Assembly (NCBI RefSeq): GCF_032854445.1
Contig: NC_088295.1
Coordinates: 65,083,249-65,143,248, forward strand
Reading direction: 5' to 3'
Length of the DNA: 60,000 nucleotides
Source of the DNA: Liolophura sinensis
Lineage: Eukaryota; Mollusca; Polyplacophora; Chitonida; Chitonidae
Part shown: positions 1 to 11,503 of the stretch, piece after piece
Position numbering within the stretch: the first letter of the stretch is position 1
How the letters are laid out: every line of letters starts with the position of its first letter
Notes under the pieces: model-generated
What the model was told of the DNA's origin: nothing
Database searches by the model: none
What the model saw: only the letters and a program-made list of their open reading frames with translations
Made by a program: the position numbers and the translations under genes

Positions 1-604
1 TGGTCTAAAGACCATTAATTTAGGCCTAAGACTTGTCTGCTTGCTGGTTGAGTGGCACTATGACTTTAGCTGAAAAAAACACTGTCCCTTGACTAAATAA
101 AGTTATATTTTTGATTTCAGCTTTTGTTTGTTTGGTCGCCACAAATTGGTGATTATATTGTCAATGGAGCATACAGCTATAAATTTTTGATTATTCTTAA
201 ATTATTTATTTTTGAGGTTAGGTTATTTATGGACAAGCTTATGGTTTGGTGACCCAGCATTTTCCATATGTGTGCTAATGGCATGCCGCTGACAACTTCT
301 GAAGTTCATACTGTAGCATTTGCCGAAATTATTCCTCTCTTCACGTCATTACTTTTGGATATCGTAAACATCCTGATCTTGTACATTTGTCTCCTGGAAT
401 CTTTTCCATCAGTTACAGTAACCATGTACCCAAGAGGTCAGTGTGTACTTTGTTAAAGTATGGAAAACTTTTCATCAGTTACATAGCAGGGCTGTTTGTT
501 GAAGTTTAAGTCACACAAGATAGTACGAGGATTTGCAGGATTATATACACATCTTTCCTCCACAAAATTTCAACTATCTCCCAACTTGTGCATCATACTT
601 CTAG
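1..604 (+). other. ZMPSTE24 intron, no coding exon recognised
   Basis: This stretch precedes the first recognisable ZMPSTE24 exon. The residues expected just upstream in the family (the loop before the [12 protein letters not shown] segment) are not encoded here in any frame I could read, so it is most likely intron and the 5' exons lie left of the window. I see no repeat or RNA gene in it. Confidence 0.6.
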
Positions 605-3600
605 GTTCAAAGAGGTCGTCCCACAGCAATGCTTACTTCTACGGGTTCTTCAAAAACAAAAGGATTGTGTTGTTCGACACATTGTTAGAGGATTACTCCC
701 CTGTGAACAAGGAGGATGGAAAAGAGGAGAAAAACAAATCCTCCGAAGATACGGCCAATGAGGAATGTGAAGATAAGCGAGAGGTGAAAAAGTTTATCTT
801 GAATCATGCCAGGATTTGAAATATGAGGTTATGGTAACCCCGTTAATACCTGTTGCTAGGTAAAGCAGTGGAAAGCTTTGAGATTCATCTATTAATGCAG
901 TCTGTGAAATTGTTATATCAAACATCCCAAAACAGTCGTCTGTATCTCAAAAAATGTAAATTTGAAGGCCATTACAGTTTGAAGCACAAGTTTGACTTTC
1001 AGTACCATTTTCGGGCAGGTAATTTCTGTTTCTCAGGGACTTGGTGTTAACTTGAAGTGGTTGGCAGTGCGCTCTTACATAGTTTTATATGATGTTTACC
1101 AGAGATCAGCATAACAGCAGTGATTTTTTTTTCTTTTTTCCTTATATTCGTTGTCTGACTATAAATGGGAAGAAACATGGTATCAGGATTTTGTCTGTCA
1201 TGTCCATGTCTGGGCAACAACTCCAGTTGTTTCATGTCTGCAGTTTTAATGTTTGGTGCATACTTAGATGTGTAAAATAGGATGTTCTGTGCCTCACATT
1301 TGTCCATATGATTACCATGGTAACTAGGTTGCCATTTTCCACATTTCTAATATATAAACAGGTATTAATTTATGCCTGGACAACTCCAAGTGCTTTGCTT
1401 GTGCAGTTTTAATTTTTGGTGGGCACATAGATACAGACCTGAAGTTATGATGTATCATAGTTGCCATGGTAACCAGTTTACTAATTTTCCGATGTCCAAT
1501 ATATAAATAGGAATATATTTGTTAGGGTGTATATTGGGTTCATCTGAATGCTTACATGCTTACATGTATATCTGTTACAGGAAGAGGAAAAGACAAGCAC
1601 GACAGAAAATGAGGATAGCGGTGGAATTGGAGATTCTGGAACTGCCAATGAGGATGGGGAGAAGGAAGAACGTGAACAGGACGGAGAGAAGAAACGTGAA
1701 CAGGACGGAGAGAAGAAACGTGAACAGGACGGAGAGAAGAAACGTAAACAAGGTTGTAACAACGCTGAGATTCTGGCTGTTCTTGCTCATGAACTTGGCC
1801 ACTGGAAGCTCAGCCATAATCTGAAAAACATGGCTATTGGTCAGGTAAGCACTTCACTGGGAGATTGATTTGATAAAATAAGTGATGTCTTATCAGCGTT
1901 GCCTGGAAATATTGGATTTATATTGGATGGTAGATCTCCTTTCTAACTTACATATAGGTACAATGGGGGAACAAGTTTTTATTTTGTTTTGATTTCATGT
2001 TAGGTTTGAATTGAGTTGATTATCCGTCTGTTGTAATTAATAATTAGTCTTGCATTGTAAAATAAAGCACACTTTAGTCATACAGAGCAGTTTTAGAATT
2101 ATATGTGCACTGGTGACACACGGACTCGAGGTTTGGCATTATGAAAGAAAAGTTGCTCTTTGATTTCAATTGTGTGATATTGGCTTTTTCAGTTGATGTG
2201 ACTTACATGAATAGTCAGCCTATTTCTAGAATCTGTCCCTTTTCTGCACTGTGCCGTTCACTTGAACATTTCCCAGCCTGTTAGCTTTGTTTTATATAAA
2301 TTGTTGTTCATATAAACCCTTCTCAGCCTGTTTGCTTTGTTTTATATAAATTGTTGTTCATATGAACACTTCCCAGCCTGTTAGCTTTGTTTTATATAAA
2401 TTGTTGTTCATATAAACCCTTCTCAGCCTGTTTGCTTTGTTTTATATAAATTGTTGTTCATATAAACCCTTCTCAGCCTGTTTGCTTTGTTTTATATAAA
2501 TTGTTGTTCATATAAACCCTTCTCAGCCTGTTTGCTTTGTTTTATATAAATTGTTGTTCATATGAACACTTCCCAGCCTGTTAGCTGTGTTTTATATAAA
2601 TTGTTGTTCATATAAACCCTTCTCAGCCTGTTTGCTTTGTTTTATATAAATTGTTGTTCATATGAACACTTCCCAGCCTGTTAGCTTTGTTTTATATAAA
2701 TTGTTGTTCATATAAACCCTTCTCAGCCTGTTTGCTTTGTTTTATATAAATTGTTGTTCATATGAACACTTCCCAGCCTGTTAGCTTTGTTTTATATAAA
2801 TTGTTGTTCATATAAACACTTCCCTGCCTGTTATTTTTGTTTCAGGTAAACACATTCCTTTGCTTTGCGGTCTTTGCCATGCTCTTCAAACAACAGGCCC
2901 TGTACTCAGCATTTGGCTTTCAGTCACAGCCAGTTCTCATCGGCCTGCTCATCATATTCCAGTTCATCTTTTCCCCGTACAATGAGGTGAGTGGTCACGC
3001 CTAGGTCTTGAGTTGGAAATGTCCTTGTTGCATCCAAAGACAGTTCAAAAGCTGTTGCGTCAACTGAACTCGGCCTATTTTCTTCCCACTTTTCAAAGTC
3101 GATATGACTATTCGCACCATGTGAATCTGGCAGAAACTTAAATTGAATAAAACTGATGTTCAAAAATTTTAAACAAGCTTAGTCAGGTGTTCAAAAAAAA
3201 AAAAAAAAAAATTAAGCAGATGTGCGTTATTGTGACTGCAGCACAGGCAAATATTATACATAAATCAAATTTTTTTTCCAGTGTGGGTGGAAAAACTTTT
3301 GGTACTGTAATTTTTCAATGTTTTCCATGTTTTCAAGGTGTTTATTTAAGCAAATTCTGAATGCATTATTCTGTGTACTTTTTGTGAAGCCCTGAAATTG
3401 GCCAATCTAACCAATGTAACTTTGTCTCCAAAATCAAATTAAAAATGTGCATAAACTGCACTGAAAGTTGCTCTTTCATATGCGAAAAAGTCGAGGAATA
3501 AGGGTGATATGATTAATATCTTTTCATTCATCTTTGTAGCAGTTGTACTTGGTACAGCCTTAAATGTGAAGCAATGTAACAGACCAAATATGGTTATGAA

Positions 3601-3964
3601 ATAAACCCAAATTCATGATGAAACAGGGAACCCTAATTTGTGATGGAACAACCCCCATTTGAACATTATGAACCTTAGATTGTGATAAAACCTGAAACTT
3701 TAATTAATGTATTGCATTTTTCCTCTGCATTTTCAGGTTCTTTCATTCTGCATGACTGCTCTTAGTCGACATTTTGAGTTCCAAGCGGACGCTTTCAGCA
3801 AGAGTCTGGGAAGGGCGGAAAAACTGAAGTCAGCTCTCATAAAGTTAAACAAAGACAATCTTGGTTTCCCAGTTTGTGATTGGCTGTTTTCAACTTGGCA
3901 CTACTCTCACCCTCCATTACTAGAGAGGTTACAGGCAATTGACAACAAAAACAAAACCCAGTGA
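605..3964 (+). CDS. ZMPSTE24: CAAX prenyl protease 1 homologue (Ste24/FACE-1), 3' part
   Basis: Four coding exons are visible: 605-783, 1581-1844, 2846-2986 and 3737-3964 (TGA 3962-3964), all with GT/AG borders and compatible phases. They encode the C-terminal half of the ER and inner-nuclear-membrane zinc metalloprotease that trims prenylated proteins such as a-factor and prelamin A. Exon 1 here reads [19 protein letters not shown]; the next carries the catalytic HELGH motif (1788-1802) in [15 protein letters not shown]; the third is a membrane segment ending IFSPYNE; the last has FEFQADAF with the third zinc ligand and the conserved [14 protein letters not shown] end. The variable acidic loop before the zinc motif is enlarged by a 24-bp repeat. 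The gene is cut by the window edge, so N-terminal membrane spans are not seen. Identity rests on near-continuous family similarity; it is convergent with PSMG1. Confidence 0.96.
1195..1500 (+). repeat. Diverged tandem duplication in ZMPSTE24 intron
   Basis: Two blocks of about 150-170 bp resemble each other: both hold a CAACTCCA stretch, a GCAGTTTTAATNTTTGG stretch and a palindromic CCATGGTAAC motif, followed by an ATATATAAA-like stretch. Similarity is moderate, so this is an old duplication or two copies of an unclassified element. Confidence 0.45.
1671..1742 (+). repeat. Coding 24-bp minisatellite in ZMPSTE24
   Basis: Three exact 24-bp units (1671-1694, 1695-1718, 1719-1742) plus a partial fourth each encode the octamer REQDGEKK. 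They sit in the charged cytosolic loop just before the conserved GC-N-E-LAVL-HELGH block. The reading frame is kept because the unit is a multiple of three, so copy number could vary between alleles without breaking the enzyme. Confidence 0.95.
2274..2835 (+). repeat. 50-bp tandem array abutting a splice acceptor
   Basis: Eleven 50-bp units start at 2274, 2324, 2374 and so on to 2774, with a decayed partial unit at 2824. Each begins CAGCCTG and contains TTTATATAAATTGTTGTTCATAT. Two variants, one with AAACCCTTCT and one with GAACACTTCC ends, partly alternate. The array runs straight into the acceptor of the ZMPSTE24 exon at 2846. Confidence 0.95.
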
Positions 3965-5285
3965 AACTCTTGATACTTCACTGCACGTTTTCTTACTTCC
4001 TCTCATCAAATTAGTGTTTTTGTAAGGTATAGCTTTTAATTCAGCCCAAATGAAGCCTTGTATATTCATACACAGACTTTATACATACTGTATACATGTC
4101 AGATTGTATGTTTTTATTGAATCATTGTCCCAAGAAGACATCTAAAGTCACATAAAATGTGTAACGGTTGACATCTTCTTACATGGTCTCAAGATGGCGT
4201 AAAAATTTCCCGCGCTAATGGGAGGTGAAGGGTTGTAGGAATTGTATGGAAATGGTGTTCAACCCTATACAAAGCTGCATATGTCTAACTGGCAGAAAAC
4301 TGAAATTCTTCTAGTGCATGCACTGGTGAAAACATACAAATTATGACATGTTTCATTGAATAAGTGCTTTTGAAGTTGATGTTGTACATGTAATTATTGT
4401 TGTAAATACTGGATGTCATTAAAATGAAACTTATCCTCTTTGCATTTCCATTTCTTATATATTGATTAAATTTTTTAATGGTGCTTGAAAATAGAATTCG
4501 CTTTGCTTGTATTTCTAAAGTTTGGTGCAGAAGATTTTTTTCCTCTTAATAGATGACTTCAGTGATTTGAAGGATTCATCAAATGATGCCAGTTAAATAA
4601 ACTGTCACACTGGGTATTGGGTAGTTGGCAGATATTTGGTATGATATTACCAGAACAATTTTAGAGTCACGAGTGAGAAAAGCCTTCAGTTTCATGACCA
4701 TTAGTCCACTAGCCCTCAAATCCATGTCCAGTTTGCCACTCATGAAATTCTAAGATTTCTGATGTTTTTCGCAAGGCCTAAAATCAAGGGCTATTTCACT
4801 GATACCACGATTCTTACATGCTCTTGTTTGCATTCTAAGATCACTGCTCACAGATGGGTCTTAAAACAGAAAAATATATGACTGACTCCTGTAATCAATG
4901 AAATCTGACATACTTAATTTACAGATTAAAATCATCTTAAAATTGGTCACCTGGTATTTTTTCTCCGCATGATTTTAACCCCAGTAACATATCAGACGAG
5001 TCAAAGACGAATTAATTTCTTTTTCTTCCTGTTCATCATTTTCTCGGGCAAAAGTATTCCATACATTTACACATGAACATGACAGTGGTCACGTGGGTGT
5101 ATGAGTGGAGAAAACTGACCAAGCTCAAACCATTGTAAGATCACATGAAATATGCCTCTAGTTTGGGTACCTTTAATGAGTTTAGGTCATAGGAAGGACG
5201 TACATGTAAATACAAAATTGCGACCATAAAATCATAACAACCGGTGCGGTGATCCTTCAACTCTGTTGCAGGGATAAAATGACAA

Positions 5286-5441
5286 AGTGTAGGTAGGTCA
5301 GAAATGCAAAATAAAGACGAGAGATTGCCAGAATTATGTAAATATGAATTATCTCCCCTTATCTCAATACAGTGCCAAGTCTTCAAACACATGAAAGAGT
5401 CGATAGATGTTATTACAGTATAAATGTGGAAGAGTATGCAC
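5286..5441 (-). pseudogene. Relic copy of PSMG1 last intron/exon boundary
   Basis: About 155 bp here is nearly identical to 7023-7177, which is the 3' end of the last PSMG1 intron plus the first bases of the last exon. Both contain GACCTACCTACAC and the block encoding, on the minus strand, CLKTWHCIEIRGDNSY. In this copy the acceptor CTTGCAG has become TTTGCAT, so the AG is lost, and similarity stops soon after the exon start. It looks like a dead duplicated fragment, not an alternative exon. Confidence 0.8.
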
Positions 5442-6453
5442 TTTCTAAATTATTTGTAGTACATCCAAGGGAAAAACAAGTATTACTTTTAAGACCTGTT
5501 TTTCTGACAGTAATGAAAGTGTATGCACAAGAATGTACTACTTAACACAGATTCAATGATGTTGATTTACTAGTCAGAGTACAGGCACAGTGCAGACTGC
5601 TATTTAAAATGATTCCATGACTGATTTATTAGCACTGAGGAATAATAGAAAGCATACAGGGCCCCAGAAGTAACACAGTTGTGAGTGTCCATTCAGGCAT
5701 GAACCGCAAAACGCAAATCCGTATCACTTCAGTGATCACATCGAAGATCTGAAGGGAACCTTGTTCAGTTCGTATCCAGACTAGTGATGTTGTGACGCAC
5801 TATGGGTGGTCTGTAGATTGCTTTGGAGGTTTTAAACTGTAGTACCATCATCAAACTTCCATGGCAGTCCTGTGTGGACTGGGAGTGTTTCTGGAAGAGG
5901 CTGACAACAGTTTTGCCCCATACTTTACATTCACCACAGAGACCTGTGAATTGAGTGGCCTGTCATACTCTAATCCAGTACATACCCTACGTGACTTGAA
6001 AATTTGCCCACAACAGTACATTTTTGGAGGCCAAAAAAAAAAAAAATGCCATTGAGCATATTAAATATCAATATCTACATTTTGTTCTCTCCAAATATAA
6101 TATTATGACTGCCCAAAACAGTGCAAATGATAGCATGAAACATTCCACAGTGAATTTTAGTCAACTGAGGTTTAAAAGTTCCTCAGTATCTGTTTGTAGG
6201 ATCAAATGTCACAAGTAGAGGGTATTTGATGTTGTGTGCAAATGCACAATGTGTTTAAGCTGTTCATCTGCCTTTGGATTAACCTACAAAAGAAAATATT
6301 TTATAATCAGAAGAATAACTTAAATGTTCCTACAAGCTGTATCTGCTAAATTTTGCCAAATACTATTGTTATATATACTTTTCTTATCAGTTTGTTACCT
6401 CCTGCTTTAAATAAAGTAAATATTGCATTATACAATAACATTTATTTAGTTTA

Positions 6454-6600
6454 CTTTATTGGGTTTTTTAAATTTTTTTTTTATCCCACACTCAAGAATT
6501 TCACTTAAATAATGGCCGCCAGCCTTGCCTGCGAAAGAAGCCCAACAGGGACTAGGTGAAACCCATAACCGTCTGACTTTTCCACGTACATAACGAAACA
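6454..6600 (-). mobile_element. SINE fragment, family A, reverse
   Basis: Read on the minus strand, this shows the family A 3' body: AATGGCCGCCAG in the plus sense, an ACTCAAGAATTTCACTTAA block and a TTTATT-rich tail end. It matches the full element at 51859-52124 but is diverged and lacks the tRNA-like head. Confidence 0.7.
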
Positions 6601-6880
6601 TAGCCGGTGTGAGCTACATATTTTCATAAGAATTTCCCTCACTTGTGTACAGAGCATTTTGAAAATAGTTCCATGTATCTTCTGTGAAACCAGCTGTGAC
6701 AAACTGATCAGGACCAAACTTATAATGGACTTGCTCAAAATAATATGGTTTCAAAATATCACCTTACAAAAATATTACTTTTGACGAACTTATTGTTAAG
6801 AAAAAATGTAAGAGAGCATTTGAAAGTATTTCTATACACAGTTCCCCATTGCTTTTCATTTAGGACATAGTATTTTGACT

Positions 6881-9800
6881 TCATGCACGCTTTAAAATTA
6901 CCTTAACAGAATCTTTGAATGGTGCTGTCGTCAAGATGGGTTTAAAAGCCTTAATTGTCCTGGAATCCAAGAATATCGTGTCCGTGTAACAATGGTAGAG
7001 AATGCCTTTCAGTTTCCTGATGTGTAGGTAGGTCAAAACTGCAAGTAAAGACAAGAGATTGCCAGAATTATGTAAATATGAATTATCTCCCCTTATCTCA
7101 ATACAGTGCCAAGTCTTCAAACACATGAAAAACATGATAGATGTTATTACAGTATAAATGTGGAAGAGTATGCACTTTTTTGCCTTAAGACTTTCACAGA
7201 AAGTCAACCTGAAAGTCTAAATTTGACAAAGCCTCAAATAATGTCATCCTTTGAATGATGACAAATCCTTGTGGTGTTCCCTGAACATTAAAATGCCTTG
7301 TTCAAGCTTCATAAAACTTCACACCTAGACTACCATTTTTAAACAAAGGTACATGCATTAATTTGCCTCCTTTGAGGTACACTATACTTATTACTTCCTA
7401 TCTTTTCCTTTATTTGTTTGTTTCCTTGACTGGTGGGTAAAGCCATACTCAAGAACTTTCCACCCACACGATGACAGTCAGTTTCAGGGGCATAATTGGT
7501 TGTTTTGGTTCTACATCAGTCTATTGAATCAAAAATGAACCAAAGCGTGAAAATAGCATGGCCCATTTAATGCAACTTCCTCCATACCACTATGTGAAGG
7601 TGGACTTACTCTGCGCAGGTAATCCATTGACAATATTTGGCTGTTCCAGGTAAGGACAAAATGGCGACCCTGTGAATGCCTGGGTCCTGAGGGCTTTGAC
7701 AAATGGTACTGTCAGCTCTGAGCTAGGAACGTCTGTCCTGTACTCGCTGGTTACAGAGGATGATAAAACTGCCACCTGAGCCTCTGACAGGTCAATATGA
7801 TCAAATAACTGAAAATATGATAAAATCATCATCAACTACAGCATGTGTATCTCAATCTCTATCAGACACGTACCCCTAGCGAACATAACGTGTAGAAACA
7901 CTCACGTTCACGTGAACAAATGGAATGTTATGTGTACAAAATCACGATACAACAATGCCGCAGATATATTTTTAGCCATTCTTAAAAATCACTTAAAAAC
8001 ACCAGTGTAAAAAAGTTTTCATTACTGTTACCTTTTACTTGTGTCACTAGAACAGAGGTGTCAGGAATTTCCAAAAAAGGGGCTAAGGTTCCAAGAGGCA
8101 AACAAAAGACATGTTTGGTGTGTTAGTTTGAGTCATTAAGAGGAAAATTCTTTATGTTTTACTTCAAGATAATGAGGCTATTAAGGATTTAACATATTTA
8201 GCTGGTGTATAATCTTTGATGTTTTCTGTATATTTTCTGTGATCAGGATTTTTTGACGGTTTGCTTGTGGTGTTGTTCAGATGTGAACAAATGTCACATA
8301 TATGGATACCCTAAAATCTTGAATTAAACTGATTATGACAGCTGTTCTGGACAAGGGACATGTACTGATCATGTGATGAAGTGTATTTTCCAGTTGTGAT
8401 GCTGTAATTCTGAGAATTATAAAGGGGTGCTTGTTCAAGAATTTCTCACTATAAGTGACTTTGTGCTTTTACATCCACTTTCTTCATGCACATCACTGCC
8501 AGGCATTTAATCACCATCCATTTTGCCAGGAAAAGCATGCTCCATAACAAGGGTTAACATAAAATGACGGAATAAACAAGTCACCTGTTGGAAACCCTTT
8601 GCGCACCACATTTAAGCTATATTAATTCCCAAGTTTTAGATTTTCCTACTAAATCCTCAGGGTAATGTGAATGCTAAAATAGTGGATCTGATACTAAATC
8701 TGGACTTACACGAAATCAGACTTTGGATTTTATTTTCTTCCGCATATGGCTTCTAAGCATATTTCATGCTTCTTTGGCATACAACGGGGTACAAAATACG
8801 CCAAAAATGTACCTGGGCAGGTCTACTCTATGTATGTAAAATCAAATACTTCATGTAAATTAGTTAAGTACCAACATTTGTGTACAGTATTATCCTCCTA
8901 CATACAGTTTATGCAGAAAACATGTTATACTACACAAGAAATGACGTGCCACAGAAAAATCCATTTACATCTAGGTTTGTCTTTAACTTGAAGTGACAAG
9001 GTTATAACTCAATAAGAAAAGGGTTTATGAAAAAAACAAATAAAATAAAGAAAACTGATTACTGATGGACAAAAGGGCCAATGGAGAGAGGAGGTGTAAA
9101 CCTATAGTCTTCTCCACTTATGCTAGGGGATTAACAATTATAAGCTAACAGGTCGTGATCTTAATACAATATAATGTACTAAATACACCTATTTAAATGC
9201 TCATGGATACCTGTGAGGTCCAAGAGAAGGCTTGTTCCGGTGAGACAACAGAGTTGCAAATACAGGTAAACTGCTTCGGACTCTGGCGAGATCTGTACAG
9301 GCGACAGGTCTTATCTGTAGGTGACTGGGGGATGAATAGTTTGGAATCATCATCCGTGAAACCTGTGCATATTGCTGCTATTGCCTCGGACTCGTTGTCT
9401 ATGAGATAGGCGTGCACAAAACCTGGGGAACAGAGATCTAAACATTGTATTGGCCCTAAATATTTGGTCGATGAAAAAGCATTTTCAGAGACAAATGAAG
9501 ATCACATATTACAACTTCTTTCAATGATGAATACAGCTATTAGAATGAGCCACAATGATTAACAGTCAATTTCATGTCTAACACTAAGTAATAATAACTA
9601 AGGTACTTGGATACTACATGTATTCAGTGTAACACTATGTATATATTACTACAAACTCAATAGATGATCAGGTTTCAAACATTTATGTACAATTAAAAAT
9701 ACTTAATAGTGTGTATGGTCAGCTTGAGACAATTAAAAGTGCTCTAGCAATGTTGACAGTTTTACTCCTCCTTAACACTGCACTTAACATGCTTGAAAAT

Positions 9801-11043
9801 ATGTCACTCACTCAACAGTGGTCAGTGTCAATGATGGAGTAAACTGGAGTTTAGAGTAAACCACTGGCCTTTGCCATATACTTTACCTGATGACGTTTTT
9901 CCACGTGTCAGGCACAGACTTCATCAGCAAGGCTAATTCAGTTTGTGTGCTATATACATACATAGATGAAGGAAAGAGATCTTAACAAACATCATGTAAG
10001 ACCACACAAAGCCTTAAATGATAGTACAAGTGCTACATACACCAAGAAGTGGTCCCAATTAACCACCACACAAAAGTATTTTCAAATACCCTTTTCTCCT
10101 GAATGAAAGTGTAGAAAAATTATCAAAGACCATATTATAAGTTTTCATGCTCTTTCATCTGATTTTGACATAATTTCCATGTTGTCTTCTCCATTAAACA
10201 AGCTTTCCAACAATGTCAAGTATTTATTGCCCCCATGGACATGATAAAATCTCACAAAATCAATGCTCACGCTTAAAATTAGCATACAATACCTGACGCT
10301 GCTGGTCCGACCGCTATCAGCATGGATGAGCAGGCTAGGGATTTCTCTGACTGTATATCCTCACATAATCCTTTGATGTCTGGATTCCATTTTATCACTG
10401 CTGGGCTGGAAACACAATTTTACATGTTAACTTGTATATGAGAAGCATTATCCATATCTTGACACAAAATAGAATGAATGAATGCTTCGACTGGGTTTAA
10501 TGTCATACTTAACAGTCATGCGATGAGAAGGAGTCATCAGGTGTGTACATATACTGTCAGTTTGTTATATTGAGATTGGGCCAAGCTAGGCGGCAACAAG
10601 TGCCATTTTTAAAGTTTTTGGTATGACCCGACCCGGGTTTGATCCCACTTCGAAGCAAATGCTCTAACCATTAGGCCACCAGAGCGGTCAACACAAATAG
10701 AATGTGGATGTCAATAGGGCCTATAAAAGATACGATTTCTCGGGAGTACACAATACATGCTAAAAATATTAAAAAACACTGACACTCTGTTTTCAATTAT
10801 AATTTAGTCCCTAGTAAGTGTCCTAGTGAGCAACGCTGATTTTGAGGGTTACCGGTTAGTGTTAATCTGGTGTTGTTGTTGCTTATTGCAAGTTACTGTG
10901 ATAGGCCTACTAGTAGTATAGGTAAGGCGCACCACTGTTATGATCAATTACCAGAAATCCACACAATCTGTCTCATCGTCATCATCATCATCATCAACAG
11001 CACGGGAATGGACAGGCAGGACTTCTCCAAAGAAAGTTGCCAT
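6881..11043 (-). CDS. PSMG1: Proteasome assembly chaperone 1 (PAC1)
   Basis: Five minus-strand exons join in frame: 11043-10952 (ATG at 11043), 10405-10293, 9422-9211, 7808-7610 and 7038-6881 (stop 6881-6883), predicting 257 aa against about 288 in vertebrates. PAC1 pairs with PAC2 to scaffold the 20S proteasome alpha ring in the cytosol. The sequence shows the family start MATFFGEV followed by an acidic run, SEKSLACSSMLIAVGPAASGF for the first core strand, LTVPFVKALRTQAF, CPYLEQPNIVNGLPA, and ILYHCYTDTIFLDSRTIKAFKPIL at the end. All borders are GT/AG. The acidic run comes from a (TCA)n microsatellite on the plus strand near 10977. It shares a promoter region with SYAP1 and converges on ZMPSTE24. 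Confidence 0.95.
7408..7482 (-). mobile_element. Short SINE fragment in PSMG1 intron
   Basis: A TTTATTTGTTTG-like tail followed by GCCATACTCAAGAA and GATGACAGTCAG resembles the reverse 3' end of SINE family A. It is short and diverged. Confidence 0.45.
9770..9945 (-). mobile_element. Possible SINE remnant in PSMG1 intron
   Basis: The run AACCACTGGCCTTTGCCATATAC and flanking sequence resembles, in reverse, blocks near 16930 and 58900 that end in family A-like tails. The head is not recognisable. Weakly supported. Confidence 0.35.
10472..10690 (-). mobile_element. tRNA-derived SINE, family B, full length
   Basis: Read on the minus strand, it starts with a tRNA-like head holding an A-box-like TGGCCTAATGGTTAGAG and a B-box-like GGGATCAAACCC, and ends with a GACATTAAACCC block and a (CATT)n tail (GAATGAATGAATG in the plus sense). 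It sits in a PSMG1 intron. Confidence 0.85.
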
Positions 11044-11503
11044 CGTTATTTACCTTTCGGTTTTGCCTTCTCACGTTGTCTTATTGTCGACTAAAATCTC
11101 CACGTACGGCGAGCAACTGGATAATTTACTAAACAAATAGGTCAAATTTACAACATCCGTATTGTGGAGAATCCAAGAAATTACAAAAAAAGACAAAATT
11201 GAGTGAGAACTGGAAAATATCTGGTGTTCAAAACCCGTGTGTCCAAATAACATTTTCGGAAGGATCCCTATTTTTTATATCCATCCAATTTATTTCAATT
11301 CCTTACCATGACTAGCAGCGCTGATGTCTTCTTTACTGTGGAGATATTTAATTGTGGAGTATCCATGTCGTGTTTGTGAGCAGTTCTATATTTGGAAGAG
11401 GTACGGAAAATTCGGGCAGGTGACGTCAGTTTTTGCAATGTTTACATCGTCCAGAGTTTTATTTTGTTGATAATTTAGATAATTTGGGTCTCAAACCATA
11501 ACG
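11044..11503. promoter_or_regulatory. Head-to-head promoter of PSMG1 and SYAP1
   Basis: The start codons of PSMG1 (minus, 11043) and SYAP1 (plus, 11504) are 460 bp apart and the genes point away from each other, so this interval should contain both transcription starts. I see no TATA box in a sensible position. A perfect palindromic CRE lies in the SYAP1-proximal part. Confidence 0.75.
11421..11428. promoter_or_regulatory. CRE (TGACGTCA), CREB/ATF site
   Basis: The full 8-bp palindromic CRE consensus lies 76 bp upstream of the SYAP1 ATG. Being palindromic and close to a bidirectional start region, it could act on both genes. Binding is inferred from the motif only. Confidence 0.6.

Larger units (their letters stand above)
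3965..6880. other. Convergent intergenic region ZMPSTE24/PSMG1
   Basis: This holds the ZMPSTE24 3' UTR (possible ATTAAA signal near 4418), the PSMG1 3' UTR on the other strand, a duplicated relic of a PSMG1 intron-exon boundary (5286-5441) and a reverse-strand SINE (6454-6600). The rest is AT-rich sequence in which I see no supported gene. Confidence 0.7.

Noticed and set aside
5861-6055. Open frame on + and a coding-looking minus frame ending near 5860
   Set aside because: No homology, no convincing acceptor, and it lies in the 3' flank of PSMG1. Kept as non-coding.
10616-10690. Possible tRNA gene (A-box and B-box like sequence on the minus strand)
   Set aside because: It continues into a SINE body with a (CATT)n tail and does not fold into a full cloverleaf by eye, so it is the head of a SINE. 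The same reasoning applies to the heads at 14009, 18832 and 51859.
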